This document shows, piece after piece, positions 17,727 through 26,745 of a DNA stretch of 64,000 nucleotides (positions are counted from its first letter, which is position 1; each line of letters opens with the position of its first letter). The notes under the pieces were generated by a model that was not told where the DNA came from, searched no databases, and saw nothing but the letters and a program-made list of their open reading frames with translations. The translations under genes were made by a program, and so were the position numbers. Source of the stretch: Flavobacteriales bacterium (GTDB taxonomy: Bacteria > Bacteroidota > Bacteroidia > Flavobacteriales_D > Crocinitomicaceae); NCBI GenBank assembly GCA_013373595.1, contig JABXHO010000007.1:1-64000 (forward strand). The letters are read 5' to 3'.

Positions 17727-17810
17727 TTGGTTTTTTTTTGTGAAAGAATGAAATAAGCTCACTTTGTAACATTTTGCGCGAGCATGTTGTTCTATTTGAA
17801 ACCTGTACCG

Positions 17811-18461
17811 ATGCGTTTCTGCTTGCTCATTTTTCTTTTTCTCTTTGGATTTTACGGATCTTCACAGGATTCGAGTTGGTTGCAAACGAAAATGTCAGTT
17901 GATCTATTTTACGGTCAAAAAGTACTGTTAAAACCAGCATTGAATCAGAGTGTAGGAGATATTAAGCTGGCCACCTTTGGTCAACCAATGACGTATTTGG
18001 GTGTGGCATTCAGTGGAGTATTGTCAGTAAATCGCAAGTTTCATTATCCTGCGGAAGTAACTTTAGCTCACCTCGTTCCTCAAGGAATTAAATTCAATGA
18101 TTCTATTTCTGGTCGCATTTCCGGTTTTAACATAGGTTTTCCGCTCGCAGGTTATGACATTTTTCGGAATTCAAGAAACGTCGATCTGTTGATGGCTGTG
18201 GGATTCAATACCGGGAGAGTTCGACTTTTTGGAGATGCCCGCTTGGAACAGGTGAATGCTTATTTTTCTCCGTACGTTGCACTTTCTCCACGTCTTGTTA
18301 TTGGAAGGGTAGCCATGAGGATAAAAGTCATGTTCGACGTTGATCTTACTCGTTCAAGATGGCGAAATGTTTGGTTTTCTCGTTCGCCTAAGGTCGATTT
18401 GGGACCAATGAAAAATTCGGGCTTTTCGTCTTCAATATCCGTTGGTTGGATAATTGTATAA
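17811..18461 (+). CDS. secreted or outer-membrane beta-barrel-like protein, unknown
   Basis: From ATG 17811 the 216 residues begin with a signal peptide (MRFCLLIFLFLFGFYGSSQ), which is why I prefer this over ATG 17784. The rest is rich in alternating hydrophobic strands with aromatic girdles (MTYLGVAFSGVLSVNRKFHY, VDLLMAVGFNTGRVRLF) and ends with a strand closing on a hydrophobic residue (SSISVGWIIV), as small outer-membrane barrels do. I do not recognise a family. The next gene is convergent, 26 bases away. Confidence 0.75.
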   Translation: MRFCLLIFLFLFGFYGSSQDSSWLQTKMSVDLFYGQKVLLKPALNQSVGDIKLATFGQPMTYLGVAFSGVLSVNRKFHYPAEVTLAHLVPQGIKFNDSISGRISGFNIGFPLAGYDIFRNSRNVDLLMAVGFNTGRVRLFGDARLEQVNAYFSPYVALSPRLVIGRVAMRIKVMFDVDLTRSRWRNVWFSRSPKVDLGPMKNSGFSSSISVGWIIV

Positions 18462-18467
18462 GCGATG

Positions 18468-18484
18468 ATTGAAAGGTCTTCAAT
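18468..18484. terminator. weak hairpin between convergent genes
   Basis: ATTGAA, loop AGGTC, TTCAAT. Symmetric and short, without a clear T-run on either strand, but placed exactly between two convergent stops. Confidence 0.25.
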
Positions 18485-18487
18485 AGC

Positions 18488-19261
18488 TCATTCCAATCGA
18501 AAATCAACATGAAAATGATCATCGTGCAAAGAATTGATCAATGGAGTCAAGTTACGGACAACATAAATTCCACTTGCTTTTAATTTTTTGCCGTTTTCTG
18601 TAGCGAAAAGTTCATCTTTTAAGTCCGTATTGATAATGACTTTTTCAATCGAAAGTCCATTTTGCTTCGCGGCAGATTGAAGTTGTAAAATATGAAGCGC
18701 GATGGTATTGAAATCAAGTTCAACACTTGGATCGTCGGAATAAACGCCATTTTTATCGAATGTCAACATATAATGCTGAGCTCCAAGATCATCCAGTCCG
18801 TAGTACGCTTCGCCATTTTTCAATTTTGGCATCATGAAGTCAACACTTAGTCCATTCTGGTGTGTTCGGTGCGGAAACAATTTCCCTCCATGTTTGTGGG
18901 AGCATTCCATAAGGCAAAAATGTCGATTGGGCAGAAGGCTGTCAAGTGCTTCGTAAGCCGTAAGAACCGTTTCGAGTACTTTTTGGTGAGTGAATCCGCG
19001 ATCGGCAAGGTAACTTGTAGTGTCGAAGTAATGAAAGTTCTTCCCTGAAAATGGGACAATTCTTCCGTGAATCAATTCACCTTTTGATACCGAACCTTTC
19101 GAGATTGATGCTTCATGTACGGTGTCGTTGAGTTGGTAATGCTTCTCGACTTCAGATAGTACTTCGGTTTCTGCTTTGGGATTTGTGGTAGCTTTTTCTT
19201 CAAGCTGAGCCGAACAGCTTCCTAAAGAAAAAAGAATGAGGAGTGCAACTATACATTTCAT
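18488..19261 (-). CDS. lipoprotein, MepA-like (M74/LAS family) murein endopeptidase homologue
   Basis: 257 residues with a lipoprotein signal (LILFSLGSCSAQ, lipobox Cys 16). The catalytic-type motifs are HRTHQNGLSVDFMMP (about 131-145) and, near the end, HDDHFHVDFR. These match the zinc-binding H-x-H/D pattern of penicillin-insensitive murein endopeptidase MepA, which cleaves D-Ala-meso-DAP cross-links. The acidic segments between are unlike E. coli MepA, so this is a divergent, membrane-attached version. The start is preceded by AAAGGAG three bases from the ATG, a Shine-Dalgarno-like sequence that is rare in this window. Function inferred from motifs. Confidence 0.8.
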   Translation of the reverse strand: MKCIVALLILFSLGSCSAQLEEKATTNPKAETEVLSEVEKHYQLNDTVHEASISKGSVSKGELIHGRIVPFSGKNFHYFDTTSYLADRGFTHQKVLETVLTAYEALDSLLPNRHFCLMECSHKHGGKLFPHRTHQNGLSVDFMMPKLKNGEAYYGLDDLGAQHYMLTFDKNGVYSDDPSVELDFNTIALHILQLQSAAKQNGLSIEKVIINTDLKDELFATENGKKLKASGIYVVRNLTPLINSLHDDHFHVDFRLE

Positions 19262-19302
19262 GCACTCCTTTAATCAATAATTATTCCAAGTTCAAACGTT
19301 TG

Positions 19303-20610
19303 CTATTGAACAATCAACTTTTGTGAATGTTGCGTTTGATTATCTCTAATCGATACAATATACATTCCCTTCTCAATCGAAAGGTTTTGAAGATTGATTT
19401 CAATTGATGCTTTATCCGTTGTTTCTGAATACACAATTCCTCCGGTAGCATTCAAAATGTCAATAGTCGTTGGAGAATTTGCATCAAAGGCAAGTGTTAC
19501 GTTTCTGTTCTGTGACACGGGGTTTGGGAAGATCGTGAATACATCGAGTGATTTCTTTACCGAAACTACTTCTGATCGTGAAGATTGTCCGTCAAAATCT
19601 ACTTGTTCGATTGTGTAGTAATTGATCCCGTTCTGTGCTGTGTAATCCGTAAAGGTATAATCCTGACGTTCTGTTGTGCTTCCTGCACCGTGAACACTAC
19701 CAATTACTTCCCACTCATTGGAAGATGTGAATCTCAAAATATTGAAATGAGAGTTGTTGTTTTCTGAAACAGTGAACCAATCAATAACAGGTGAACCTGA
19801 AGCATTTAAAGATGCAGTAATTTCACCCATTTCTACAGGTAGGATAACCAAGTTACAGATAACGTTTGCTCCCAAACAGTTTTCAAAACCAGGCATTCCA
19901 GAAGCGTTTCCTGCAGAACACCATGCAACAAAAGGACTCCAATAACCTTGGTTCGACATGTTTCCCGATGTAGACGTTGCTGCCCCCGATCCTAAGACTT
20001 GTCCAGAGGAAAAATTTCTCCAGTTTCCGCTCGTAGTGAAGCAACATGTTGAACATAAGTTAAACTCTCCGTAGTTCGAGATATTTCCATTTTGGATGTC
20101 AACCTTTCCTGAGTTTGTGGTGTTAAAAACGGCTCCAGAGTTGATTGTAATGTTTCCGCCTGTCATGAGCAAGTAACCTCCGTCAACGTTTACAGTTCCG
20201 TGGATGTCCATTTGTGAACTTACTGTAAGGACAGAAGTGTTGAAATCAACTTCGGAATTGGCGTCAATTTCTAGTTTTGTAACGGAAACATTTCCATTCA
20301 TAACGGCTACAGAATTTTCAATCGATAGAACGAAACCTCCAGAAAGGCTTGCTCCCGCAGAAACAGTAAGTGCGCTTCCGTTAGCAATAATAATCGACAA
20401 GTTCGATGTAATGTTGTGATTGATGATAATATTATCACCATTCGTTGGTATTGAAGGTGCGCATCCACATGGATTTACTCCGTCGAGACTCCAAACATTT
20501 GTTGTGTTTGACCAGTCGCCGCTGTTGATCGTTGTATATGTTGCGGAAAAGGAAAAAAGAGGAAGTATTAGAAAAGAAATTAAAAATAGGAGTTGATGTT
20601 TCGTAGACAT
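19303..20610 (-). CDS. T9SS type A secreted protein with beta-helix-like body
   Basis: 435 residues: signal peptide about 1-23 (FLILPLFSFSA), a repetitive Ser/Asn/Val-rich region of about 200 residues suggestive of a beta-solenoid (SGASLSGGFVLSIENSVAVM, NITINSGAVFNTTNSGKVDI), a Cys-containing segment (CSTCC), then a fibronectin-like segment (NYYTIEQVDFDGQSSRSEVV) and a C-terminal type IX secretion domain: FTIFPNPVSQNRNVTLAF and KGMYIVSIRDNQTQHSQKLI. It would be exported by the Por/Gld machinery and anchored or released at the cell surface. Ligand unknown. Confidence 0.9.
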   Translation of the reverse strand: MSTKHQLLFLISFLILPLFSFSATYTTINSGDWSNTTNVWSLDGVNPCGCAPSIPTNGDNIIINHNITSNLSIIIANGSALTVSAGASLSGGFVLSIENSVAVMNGNVSVTKLEIDANSEVDFNTSVLTVSSQMDIHGTVNVDGGYLLMTGGNITINSGAVFNTTNSGKVDIQNGNISNYGEFNLCSTCCFTTSGNWRNFSSGQVLGSGAATSTSGNMSNQGYWSPFVAWCSAGNASGMPGFENCLGANVICNLVILPVEMGEITASLNASGSPVIDWFTVSENNNSHFNILRFTSSNEWEVIGSVHGAGSTTERQDYTFTDYTAQNGINYYTIEQVDFDGQSSRSEVVSVKKSLDVFTIFPNPVSQNRNVTLAFDANSPTTIDILNATGGIVYSETTDKASIEINLQNLSIEKGMYIVSIRDNQTQHSQKLIVQ

Positions 20611-20798
20611 GTTTCGTTTTTATTGATTCGCCATACATACGCTACGGATTGGAGCTTGGATTTTAAAAATCGAAACTTTTTTATAACATGCTTACTTGCA
20701 ATTATTTGAAAATGAGAAAATCTAACATTTCACGGAGAGACAGAACAAATAGGGGGCAATCACAAGTAATGAGGGAACTTATTGGGGAATGCAAATGA

Positions 20799-21920
20799 TT
20801 AACTCTTAAAAAACGCTTCCAATCCTTTTCCTTCAAAATAGTCGTTTGACCATTTCTTGACTGTTTCAATAGAGTAGGGAAGAACACCTTCCTTTTTTAA
20901 GCGAATGAGTGATCGCTTTTCAATTTGTGAGAGTCCGCCATCAATCAAAATACCAAACACAATCAGCTTTGATACTGCTTTTTGAACGGGTGGAGTTAGT
21001 TCATCCACTTTTTTGAGGAAATCCTTATCGTAGGATGGATCGGATTTCACTTCAATATCGAATCGCGTTAGAAGTGAAGTTGCCAATAGGTAGTGGTTGT
21101 AGTGAAAAGATCGCTTCGACACCGAAATGGCTTGCAATGTGGAATAAAGTACCGATCGAAATTCTTCATTCTCACCAAACTCCTTTTCGAGTTGTAACGA
21201 GAAGTGATTGATAAGGGGCGGAGCCATCACACGCACGCGCGCTTCATTCATTACTTTTCTTGATCCGTAAATGTTCCATGCTGCGTATATCGGAGCGCCC
21301 AAAACATCCACAACTATTCGTAGTGCATAGCGTCCAAGAATTTTTGAAACGAAAAGCTTCCAGATAAATCCACTGATCGCAGCTTTTAACTTAATCAACA
21401 CTTGAAATGCAAGAACACCCCATTTGGAAAGTCCTTCGTACGGATTGATTCCTACTTTTTTCAGCTCTTCGTGCTTTTTTTCTAATCCAACTTGAATCAA
21501 CGAATCGACATCTTCATCGAACTTTGGATCTTCTGGGTCGAGACATCCACATGCTTTCGAAATAGCATCGACAGCCTTGATATTAATGTAGGTTAAATAC
21601 CAGATTTCAATGAAAACAAGTACAACGCTGTAGATCAAAAATTCAATTTCAATTTTCAAGGAGTCGTTGTAAATGGGAATCCAAATGTCGCGTTTGGGAA
21701 ATAGCGTTTCTTCAAAAAGATGATAAGGAACATACAGCAAGATGACTCCCAGTGCACCGGCAAGCCCAGCTTTTAAATAGGTTTGGTTCCGAATGGATTT
21801 AAGCGATTTTTTCTCCTCTTCAGAAAGAAGAAATAAATTGTCAGTTGCTTGTGTTCGAACGTTTTTAGATAGTTGTCGATATGCATATCGCTCCCAAAAA
21901 GATCGTTTTTTCGTTTCCAT
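20799..21920 (-). CDS. conserved membrane protein of unknown function
   Basis: 373 residues with two clear membrane segments near 52-68 (AGLAGALGVILLYVPYHLF) and 93-118 (IEFLIYSVVLVFIEIWYLTY), a re-entrant or peripheral hydrophobic stretch near 165-225, and a soluble helical C-terminal half. I do not recognise it with certainty; I recall a Leptospira/Bacteroidota family of this size and plan (LBF_2804-like) but cannot confirm. It starts eight bases after the PTPS stop, so the two are co-transcribed; no functional link is evident. A gene-free stretch of 188 bases follows before the T9SS gene and contains nothing I can assign. Confidence 0.7.
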   Translation of the reverse strand: METKKRSFWERYAYRQLSKNVRTQATDNLFLLSEEEKKSLKSIRNQTYLKAGLAGALGVILLYVPYHLFEETLFPKRDIWIPIYNDSLKIEIEFLIYSVVLVFIEIWYLTYINIKAVDAISKACGCLDPEDPKFDEDVDSLIQVGLEKKHEELKKVGINPYEGLSKWGVLAFQVLIKLKAAISGFIWKLFVSKILGRYALRIVVDVLGAPIYAAWNIYGSRKVMNEARVRVMAPPLINHFSLQLEKEFGENEEFRSVLYSTLQAISVSKRSFHYNHYLLATSLLTRFDIEVKSDPSYDKDFLKKVDELTPPVQKAVSKLIVFGILIDGGLSQIEKRSLIRLKKEGVLPYSIETVKKWSNDYFEGKGLEAFFKS

Positions 21921-21928
21921 TGAAGCGC

Positions 21929-22333
21929 TTATTTCCCGTTGTAGAAAACTTTATTCTTCTCGGTTTCGGATAGCTGAACTTCCAATCCAAATTTAGGATC
22001 GAGTTGCTCGCGTAGAATGTCCCAAATTACTTTCGCAATGTTCTCTGTTGTTGGGATAATTCCTTCAAATTCGGGACAGTCCAAATTAAGATTTCGGTGG
22101 TCGAAACGATCGGACACGAATTCATGAATCAAATGCTTCAAATCTTTTAAATCGATAACAAATCCTGTGAGTGGGTCAATTTCTCCCTCTACCCAAACCT
22201 CGAGCGCATAGTTGTGTCCGTGGTAGTTGGGGTGACTGCATTTCCCAAACACTTCGCGATTTTTTTCATCGCTCCATTCGGGTCTGAACAATCGGTGTGC
22301 GGCATTAAATGTCTCTCTTCGGCAAACTTTCAT
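21929..22333 (-). CDS. queD: 6-carboxytetrahydropterin synthase / PTPS family protein (copy 1)
   Basis: 134 residues of the tunnelling-fold PTPS family. Zinc ligands H13 (ETFNAAHRL), H38 and H40 (YHGHN), and the catalytic Cys C32 in FGKCSHPN are all present, as are DLKDLK and DHRNLNLD, and the late Glu (SETEKN). QueD converts 7,8-dihydroneopterin triphosphate to 6-carboxytetrahydropterin for queuosine synthesis; the family also includes pyruvoyl-tetrahydropterin synthases. A paralogue with the same motifs lies at 57687-58118 beside folE, so which copy serves queuosine is not decided by sequence alone. Confidence 0.88.
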   Translation of the reverse strand: MKVCRRETFNAAHRLFRPEWSDEKNREVFGKCSHPNYHGHNYALEVWVEGEIDPLTGFVIDLKDLKHLIHEFVSDRFDHRNLNLDCPEFEGIIPTTENIAKVIWDILREQLDPKFGLEVQLSETEKNKVFYNGK

Positions 22334-22424
22334 CTGGATCTTATTGTCGTGAATTTGATTCGTTTCGACAAAAATCGGTTTTTTTTAGTTCGATACCATG
22401 AAAACACAGCACCATTCGATCAGC

Positions 22425-25400
22425 TTACGATGATTTTCGTTTTCTGCGCTGTACTCCCATAACGGTTACATCGTCCGTTTGTGGCTGATTCGACATCCAT
22501 TGGTCGAACTCTGCTTCGATCATCATACGTTGATCTTCTAGACCTAAATTGACATTCGCTTCGAGTAAATCTAGGAAGCGTCGGAACGAATATTTTTTGT
22601 TCTTTGGACCTCCAAACTGATCTTGGAATCCATCGGAAAATAGATAGATGATATCATTTTCTGAAAGGTCGGTGTAATGAGTTTGATACCCATTAAACTC
22701 GGAGTGTTTTCTGTCTCCAATGTGTTCTGAGCTTCCTTTGTACATGGTGAACCCTTCTTCACTATGAATCAAGAATCGAGAGCCTGCACATGCGTAGGCA
22801 ATTTCCTGTTTGTTTTCGTCAATAACGCAAATGCTGAGCTCCATGCCGTCAGATACTTTTGAGCTTCCTTGGGTATCAAAGTATTCTTCAAGGCGTTTGT
22901 CGAGTTCGTTAAGAATGGCACCTGGGTCGGTGATGTGTCCTTCAAGCACAATGTTGTTCAACAAGTTGATTCCTAGTAATGTCATGAAGGCTCCTGGCAC
23001 ACCGTGTCCTGTACAATCTCCCAATACAGTAACCAGCTTGTCATCCAGTTTATGCAGCCAATAAAAATCTCCAGAAACGATGTCTTTCGGGCTAAACATG
23101 ATGAAATGATCGTTGAAATACTTCTCGAAAAGTTGTCTGTCTGGTAGAAGCTGAAACTGTATCCGTTGAGCATAACTGATGCTGGCAGTAATGTCATCGC
23201 GTTGAGCATTCAGGATTTTTTGCTGATTCTTGATTTCGGTGATATCACGAGCGAGGGAAATAAAACCTTTCACGTGTTTGTTTGTCCCAGGCGTCATGAT
23301 GGTGTTTACATATTGACCAATCCAAATGGTTTTGCCAGATTTCGTGACAATTGGAAGCTCTTTGTATGAACTCTTTTTACGTTCTAGGAAATGACTTCGA
23401 TAAAAATATTGAATTTCTTCGCGCACACTTTCATGAACAACCTGGGTGGAATCGGTGCCCAATAATTCCTCCTTGGTATATTCCATTCTGTTTAAGAAGG
23501 TATCGTTAAGAAAGACGAAGTTACCATTGATATCCACGGTAAAAATGAGGTCTTCCACGTTTTGAACAAGGAGTTCATGGGTGTTTTGAAGTTCAACCCG
23601 CTCCGATACATCTTGACCAATAATCACGCGTGTGTTTTCGGAAAAACGTTTATACGACCACTCCATCCAGCGTATATGCTGGTTTCCATCCACCATTGGG
23701 ATGAGGTATTTTGATCCTTCTTCAAATTCCACCGTTGCATCTTGCGCTTTGTATCGATCATCGAATGGAACAAAGGTGTTCAGGAATGAGATCTTTTTAT
23801 GAATCAGCTGATCGTGGGTGGTGTCGGCATAATCGCTGATGTTTTCACTCACGTAGGTGATGGTTCCATCGGCGCGGTAAGCCACAACTGGGAAGTTTCC
23901 TCGATTGACAATGCCACTGATGAATAATAGTTTTTCCAACGAGTTGTAGCGTAGATAGGTATTGATAACCAACAATCCAATTGCGGCAATGATCGAGATC
24001 ATTAAGTTGATTTTTGAATACACGGGATCATCCGTGATGATGACACATAGTGATGTAATAATGAATACAACAATACCGTAAGCTACCGTGTTTACAATAC
24101 GATTGAGGATGAAAGGAGCGATGGAAACCGTTAGAATGATACCGATCAAATGAAATGGGTGCAGCTTCGATACATACAGTTCCCATGCAAAATGCAAGGT
24201 TACGATGTAGATGCCAATAACTAAAAGATGTTTGAAGTAACGCTGATTACCATTGTTCTTGAACGAAAGGGAAAAAATATATAGGGTGAATATGGCGAAT
24301 CCAACAAGGATATTCATCCCGAAATTCATTCCCAAGGTGTCATCGAAGTAGCTGCCAACAATATGTGTTCCAGTAGTAAGGATGGAGCCGAATAAAAGGA
24401 TGGTGGGAGCCATTTGAATATGTAACTCTGTATCTTTTGAGCTCAAAATTCGGGACGAATCGTATTTCCACCCAAACAGAAGAAGTAAGATGTTCAATAA
24501 TAAGACAACTAGGATGAAGCCAACGACAAACCATTTAGAGCTCCAAAAGTTTATTTCGACATTTAAGCTTTTGGTACTGCTCTCTCCGTAATTAAAGCCA
24601 TTGTGGGATGCGCTGACTTCAAGCGTAAACTCTCCAGACCCAAGATCGTGCAAGCGGATGATGTTATTCTTTCCAAGCTCTGTCCACTTATCGCCATTTT
24701 CGACAATTCGGTAGCGGTAATACAAAATCGGACTCTTGGGGTTGTTTACCTTCAAACGATAGGTGCGCGTCGTTTTGATTTTTTTGTCAGAAATATCAAA
24801 GATTAACGGAGCACGCGGAGGAGCAAGGTTTTCAAGGATGTTTGTGTTAATGGTGAAAAGACCTTCAATTGTTCCAAGGTAAATGAGATCCCCATTCTTG
24901 TATTGCGACCGCATATGAGATTCGTAGCCATCGAATCCGGTACCTCCAGAGTAGTTCTGAAAGTTCATGACCTCGCCGTCTGCATTCATTCGAAGAATGG
25001 TTATTCCTTTGTTTGTTCCAATAAGGAGGTTGCCATACTTATCCGCAATGAGGGTGTAGATCACGGACGACGAAGTGAATTTCGACAGTTTAATCGTGAT
25101 TAACTTGTCATTTATGAAGCCAATTAAGCCTTTTTCAATACTGAACCAGTTGTTTCCAAAGACATCTGTAGTAGAAACACCGGAATAGCTGCCCATTTTT
25201 TCTCCGTAATATTTAGATTTAGAGAAGGCATTTTTTTCCTTGTTGAACTTTATGATTCCGTCATTTGTTCCGAAGTAAATGAAGTTTCCATCGGCAGAAG
25301 ACTGAGCCGTGTAGACGTAGGCTGGAATCGTATTGGATTTTTCGTATTCCTCTTTGTGTTTGGTGAGAATGTTGTAACGGTAAAGTCCTTTGTTGGGAAC

Positions 25401-26678
25401 AGAGTACCAAATGTCAAATCCATCGTTGTGGATAAAAAGAGTCGAGGTATTCTCTTCGAGAAAACCTGAGAAGGGTTGATCACTTGTTGGATCGAACTTC
25501 TTTATGCCTTCACTTGTTGAAAGAAAGCGAACACCTTTTATTTCACATGCTCCGTTGATCCGAAAGGGAAAACGTTGAAAATCTGGATGCTCACTCAGTT
25601 CACCAATAACAGTTTCTCCAGTCATGAAACTTAGAGCGATTTTATCGTCATAAGCAAAAGGAAAGAAAATCATTGGCGAGGTAAACTGCTCATTCAATTG
25701 AACCCGAGTAAACGGTTCGATGGAAATTTTGAATACGCCACTAAATTCGGATGCTACCCAGAATTCACCATTATCTCCAATTTTCAAACGGCTTGGGCCT
25801 TGAATTGGCTCCGGATAGTTATGCGTTACGAGGGAGAATGAGTCGATCTGGTTGGTTAGAAGCTGTCCTTTGTTGGTGATCATGACTCTCTGGTCAGATG
25901 TGAAATCACACGAGATAACGTATTCTTCTGAATCGAGGGGAGAAATGATTGGTTTTTGAACCACAGATCGAACGGCTCCTTCCTTGTCAAAGTTGAAAAT
26001 CAATTTTTCCTTTAAGAGTGAATCATAAAGAACCAACCGATTGCTTTCGTACCACCCAAAACGAAAATTGGAAAAGTTGGAGATCGAAGCTGTTTTGGGC
26101 GAATTTTTCACCTCTCGAAACTCATCATCGTTGAAATAGAAAATACCATTCTCCGATGTTGCATAAACTCCATGTGGTGTCTCAATGATTTGAAAAACAG
26201 GACGGTCTATCCGATCGTAGGATTTGACGGTTTTTTCTTTTCCATCCTTGAAACGCGAAATGCTTTTTCTCCCGATGAAGTAGAGGCACGATTCCTGAAC
26301 AATGATACGGTAACCATCGCCTTTGTCGATGTAAGGATCGTCTAAGCGCTCTATCGTGTGTTTCGATCGTGAGTATTTTCGAAAGCCAGAATAGCTTGTT
26401 GCAACGTATAAATCGTTTTTATGCGCAACAATGTCTACAAAATGAAAGTTTTTGACCTCTCCTTTGAAGTGCGCCTCTTCAAATTGGGTTCCATCAAACC
26501 GAACGAGCGCAGCTCCATCCGTTCCAAGCCACATGTAACCGTCCTCTGATTGCTCAAAGGCATTGATTTGTGACATGGTTAATCCATCTCTGTGTGTGAA
26601 GTTTTGAAAGGTATACAGCTGAGCACTCCCGAAAAAGCTAAAACTAAGTAATAGGATAAATGACAGTAGTGTTTTCAA
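22425..26678 (-). CDS. two-component-type propeller sensor with PAS domains and SpoIIE phosphatase output
   Basis: 1417 residues. Signal peptide 1-19, then a periplasmic seven-bladed-type regulator propeller of about 600 residues (GLTMSQINAFEQSEDGYMWL, GTDGAALVRF and repeated GxNxGI-like strands), a Y_Y_Y domain (about 640-720, PILYYRYRIVENGDKWTELG), a membrane helix about 728-750, a block of six or seven further membrane helices (about 765-935), two PAS domains (about 945-1060 and 1075-1190; VEDLIFTVDINGNFVFLND), a short helix, and a SpoIIE/PP2C phosphatase (FSPKDIVSGDFYWLH, GDCTGHGVPGAFMTLLG, FSDGFQDQFGG, QTDDVTVMGV). Unlike the hybrid two-component sensors with this ectodomain, it has no histidine kinase; the output is Ser/Thr dephosphorylation. 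Partners (anti-sigma or anti-anti-sigma factors) are not nearby. Confidence 0.93.
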   Translation of the reverse strand: MKTLLSFILLLSFSFFGSAQLYTFQNFTHRDGLTMSQINAFEQSEDGYMWLGTDGAALVRFDGTQFEEAHFKGEVKNFHFVDIVAHKNDLYVATSYSGFRKYSRSKHTIERLDDPYIDKGDGYRIIVQESCLYFIGRKSISRFKDGKEKTVKSYDRIDRPVFQIIETPHGVYATSENGIFYFNDDEFREVKNSPKTASISNFSNFRFGWYESNRLVLYDSLLKEKLIFNFDKEGAVRSVVQKPIISPLDSEEYVISCDFTSDQRVMITNKGQLLTNQIDSFSLVTHNYPEPIQGPSRLKIGDNGEFWVASEFSGVFKISIEPFTRVQLNEQFTSPMIFFPFAYDDKIALSFMTGETVIGELSEHPDFQRFPFRINGACEIKGVRFLSTSEGIKKFDPTSDQPFSGFLEENTSTLFIHNDGFDIWYSVPNKGLYRYNILTKHKEEYEKSNTIPAYVYTAQSSADGNFIYFGTNDGIIKFNKEKNAFSKSKYYGEKMGSYSGVSTTDVFGNNWFSIEKGLIGFINDKLITIKLSKFTSSSVIYTLIADKYGNLLIGTNKGITILRMNADGEVMNFQNYSGGTGFDGYESHMRSQYKNGDLIYLGTIEGLFTINTNILENLAPPRAPLIFDISDKKIKTTRTYRLKVNNPKSPILYYRYRIVENGDKWTELGKNNIIRLHDLGSGEFTLEVSASHNGFNYGESSTKSLNVEINFWSSKWFVVGFILVVLLLNILLLLFGWKYDSSRILSSKDTELHIQMAPTILLFGSILTTGTHIVGSYFDDTLGMNFGMNILVGFAIFTLYIFSLSFKNNGNQRYFKHLLVIGIYIVTLHFAWELYVSKLHPFHLIGIILTVSIAPFILNRIVNTVAYGIVVFIITSLCVIITDDPVYSKINLMISIIAAIGLLVINTYLRYNSLEKLLFISGIVNRGNFPVVAYRADGTITYVSENISDYADTTHDQLIHKKISFLNTFVPFDDRYKAQDATVEFEEGSKYLIPMVDGNQHIRWMEWSYKRFSENTRVIIGQDVSERVELQNTHELLVQNVEDLIFTVDINGNFVFLNDTFLNRMEYTKEELLGTDSTQVVHESVREEIQYFYRSHFLERKKSSYKELPIVTKSGKTIWIGQYVNTIMTPGTNKHVKGFISLARDITEIKNQQKILNAQRDDITASISYAQRIQFQLLPDRQLFEKYFNDHFIMFSPKDIVSGDFYWLHKLDDKLVTVLGDCTGHGVPGAFMTLLGINLLNNIVLEGHITDPGAILNELDKRLEEYFDTQGSSKVSDGMELSICVIDENKQEIAYACAGSRFLIHSEEGFTMYKGSSEHIGDRKHSEFNGYQTHYTDLSENDIIYLFSDGFQDQFGGPKNKKYSFRRFLDLLEANVNLGLEDQRMMIEAEFDQWMSNQPQTDDVTVMGVQRRKRKSS

Positions 26679-26698
26679 ATTCGGTAGTCTTCAGTATG

Positions 26699-26716
26699 TT
26701 CACGACGAAACGTGAA
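26699..26716. promoter_or_regulatory. short palindrome upstream of the SpoIIE sensor gene
   Basis: TTCACG, six-base spacer, CGTGAA, in the 67 bases between purK and the sensor gene. It could be an operator or a weak purK terminator; there is no T-run. Confidence 0.25.
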
Positions 26717-26745
26717 TATACAAAAATCTTCTGTTTCACACTTTT

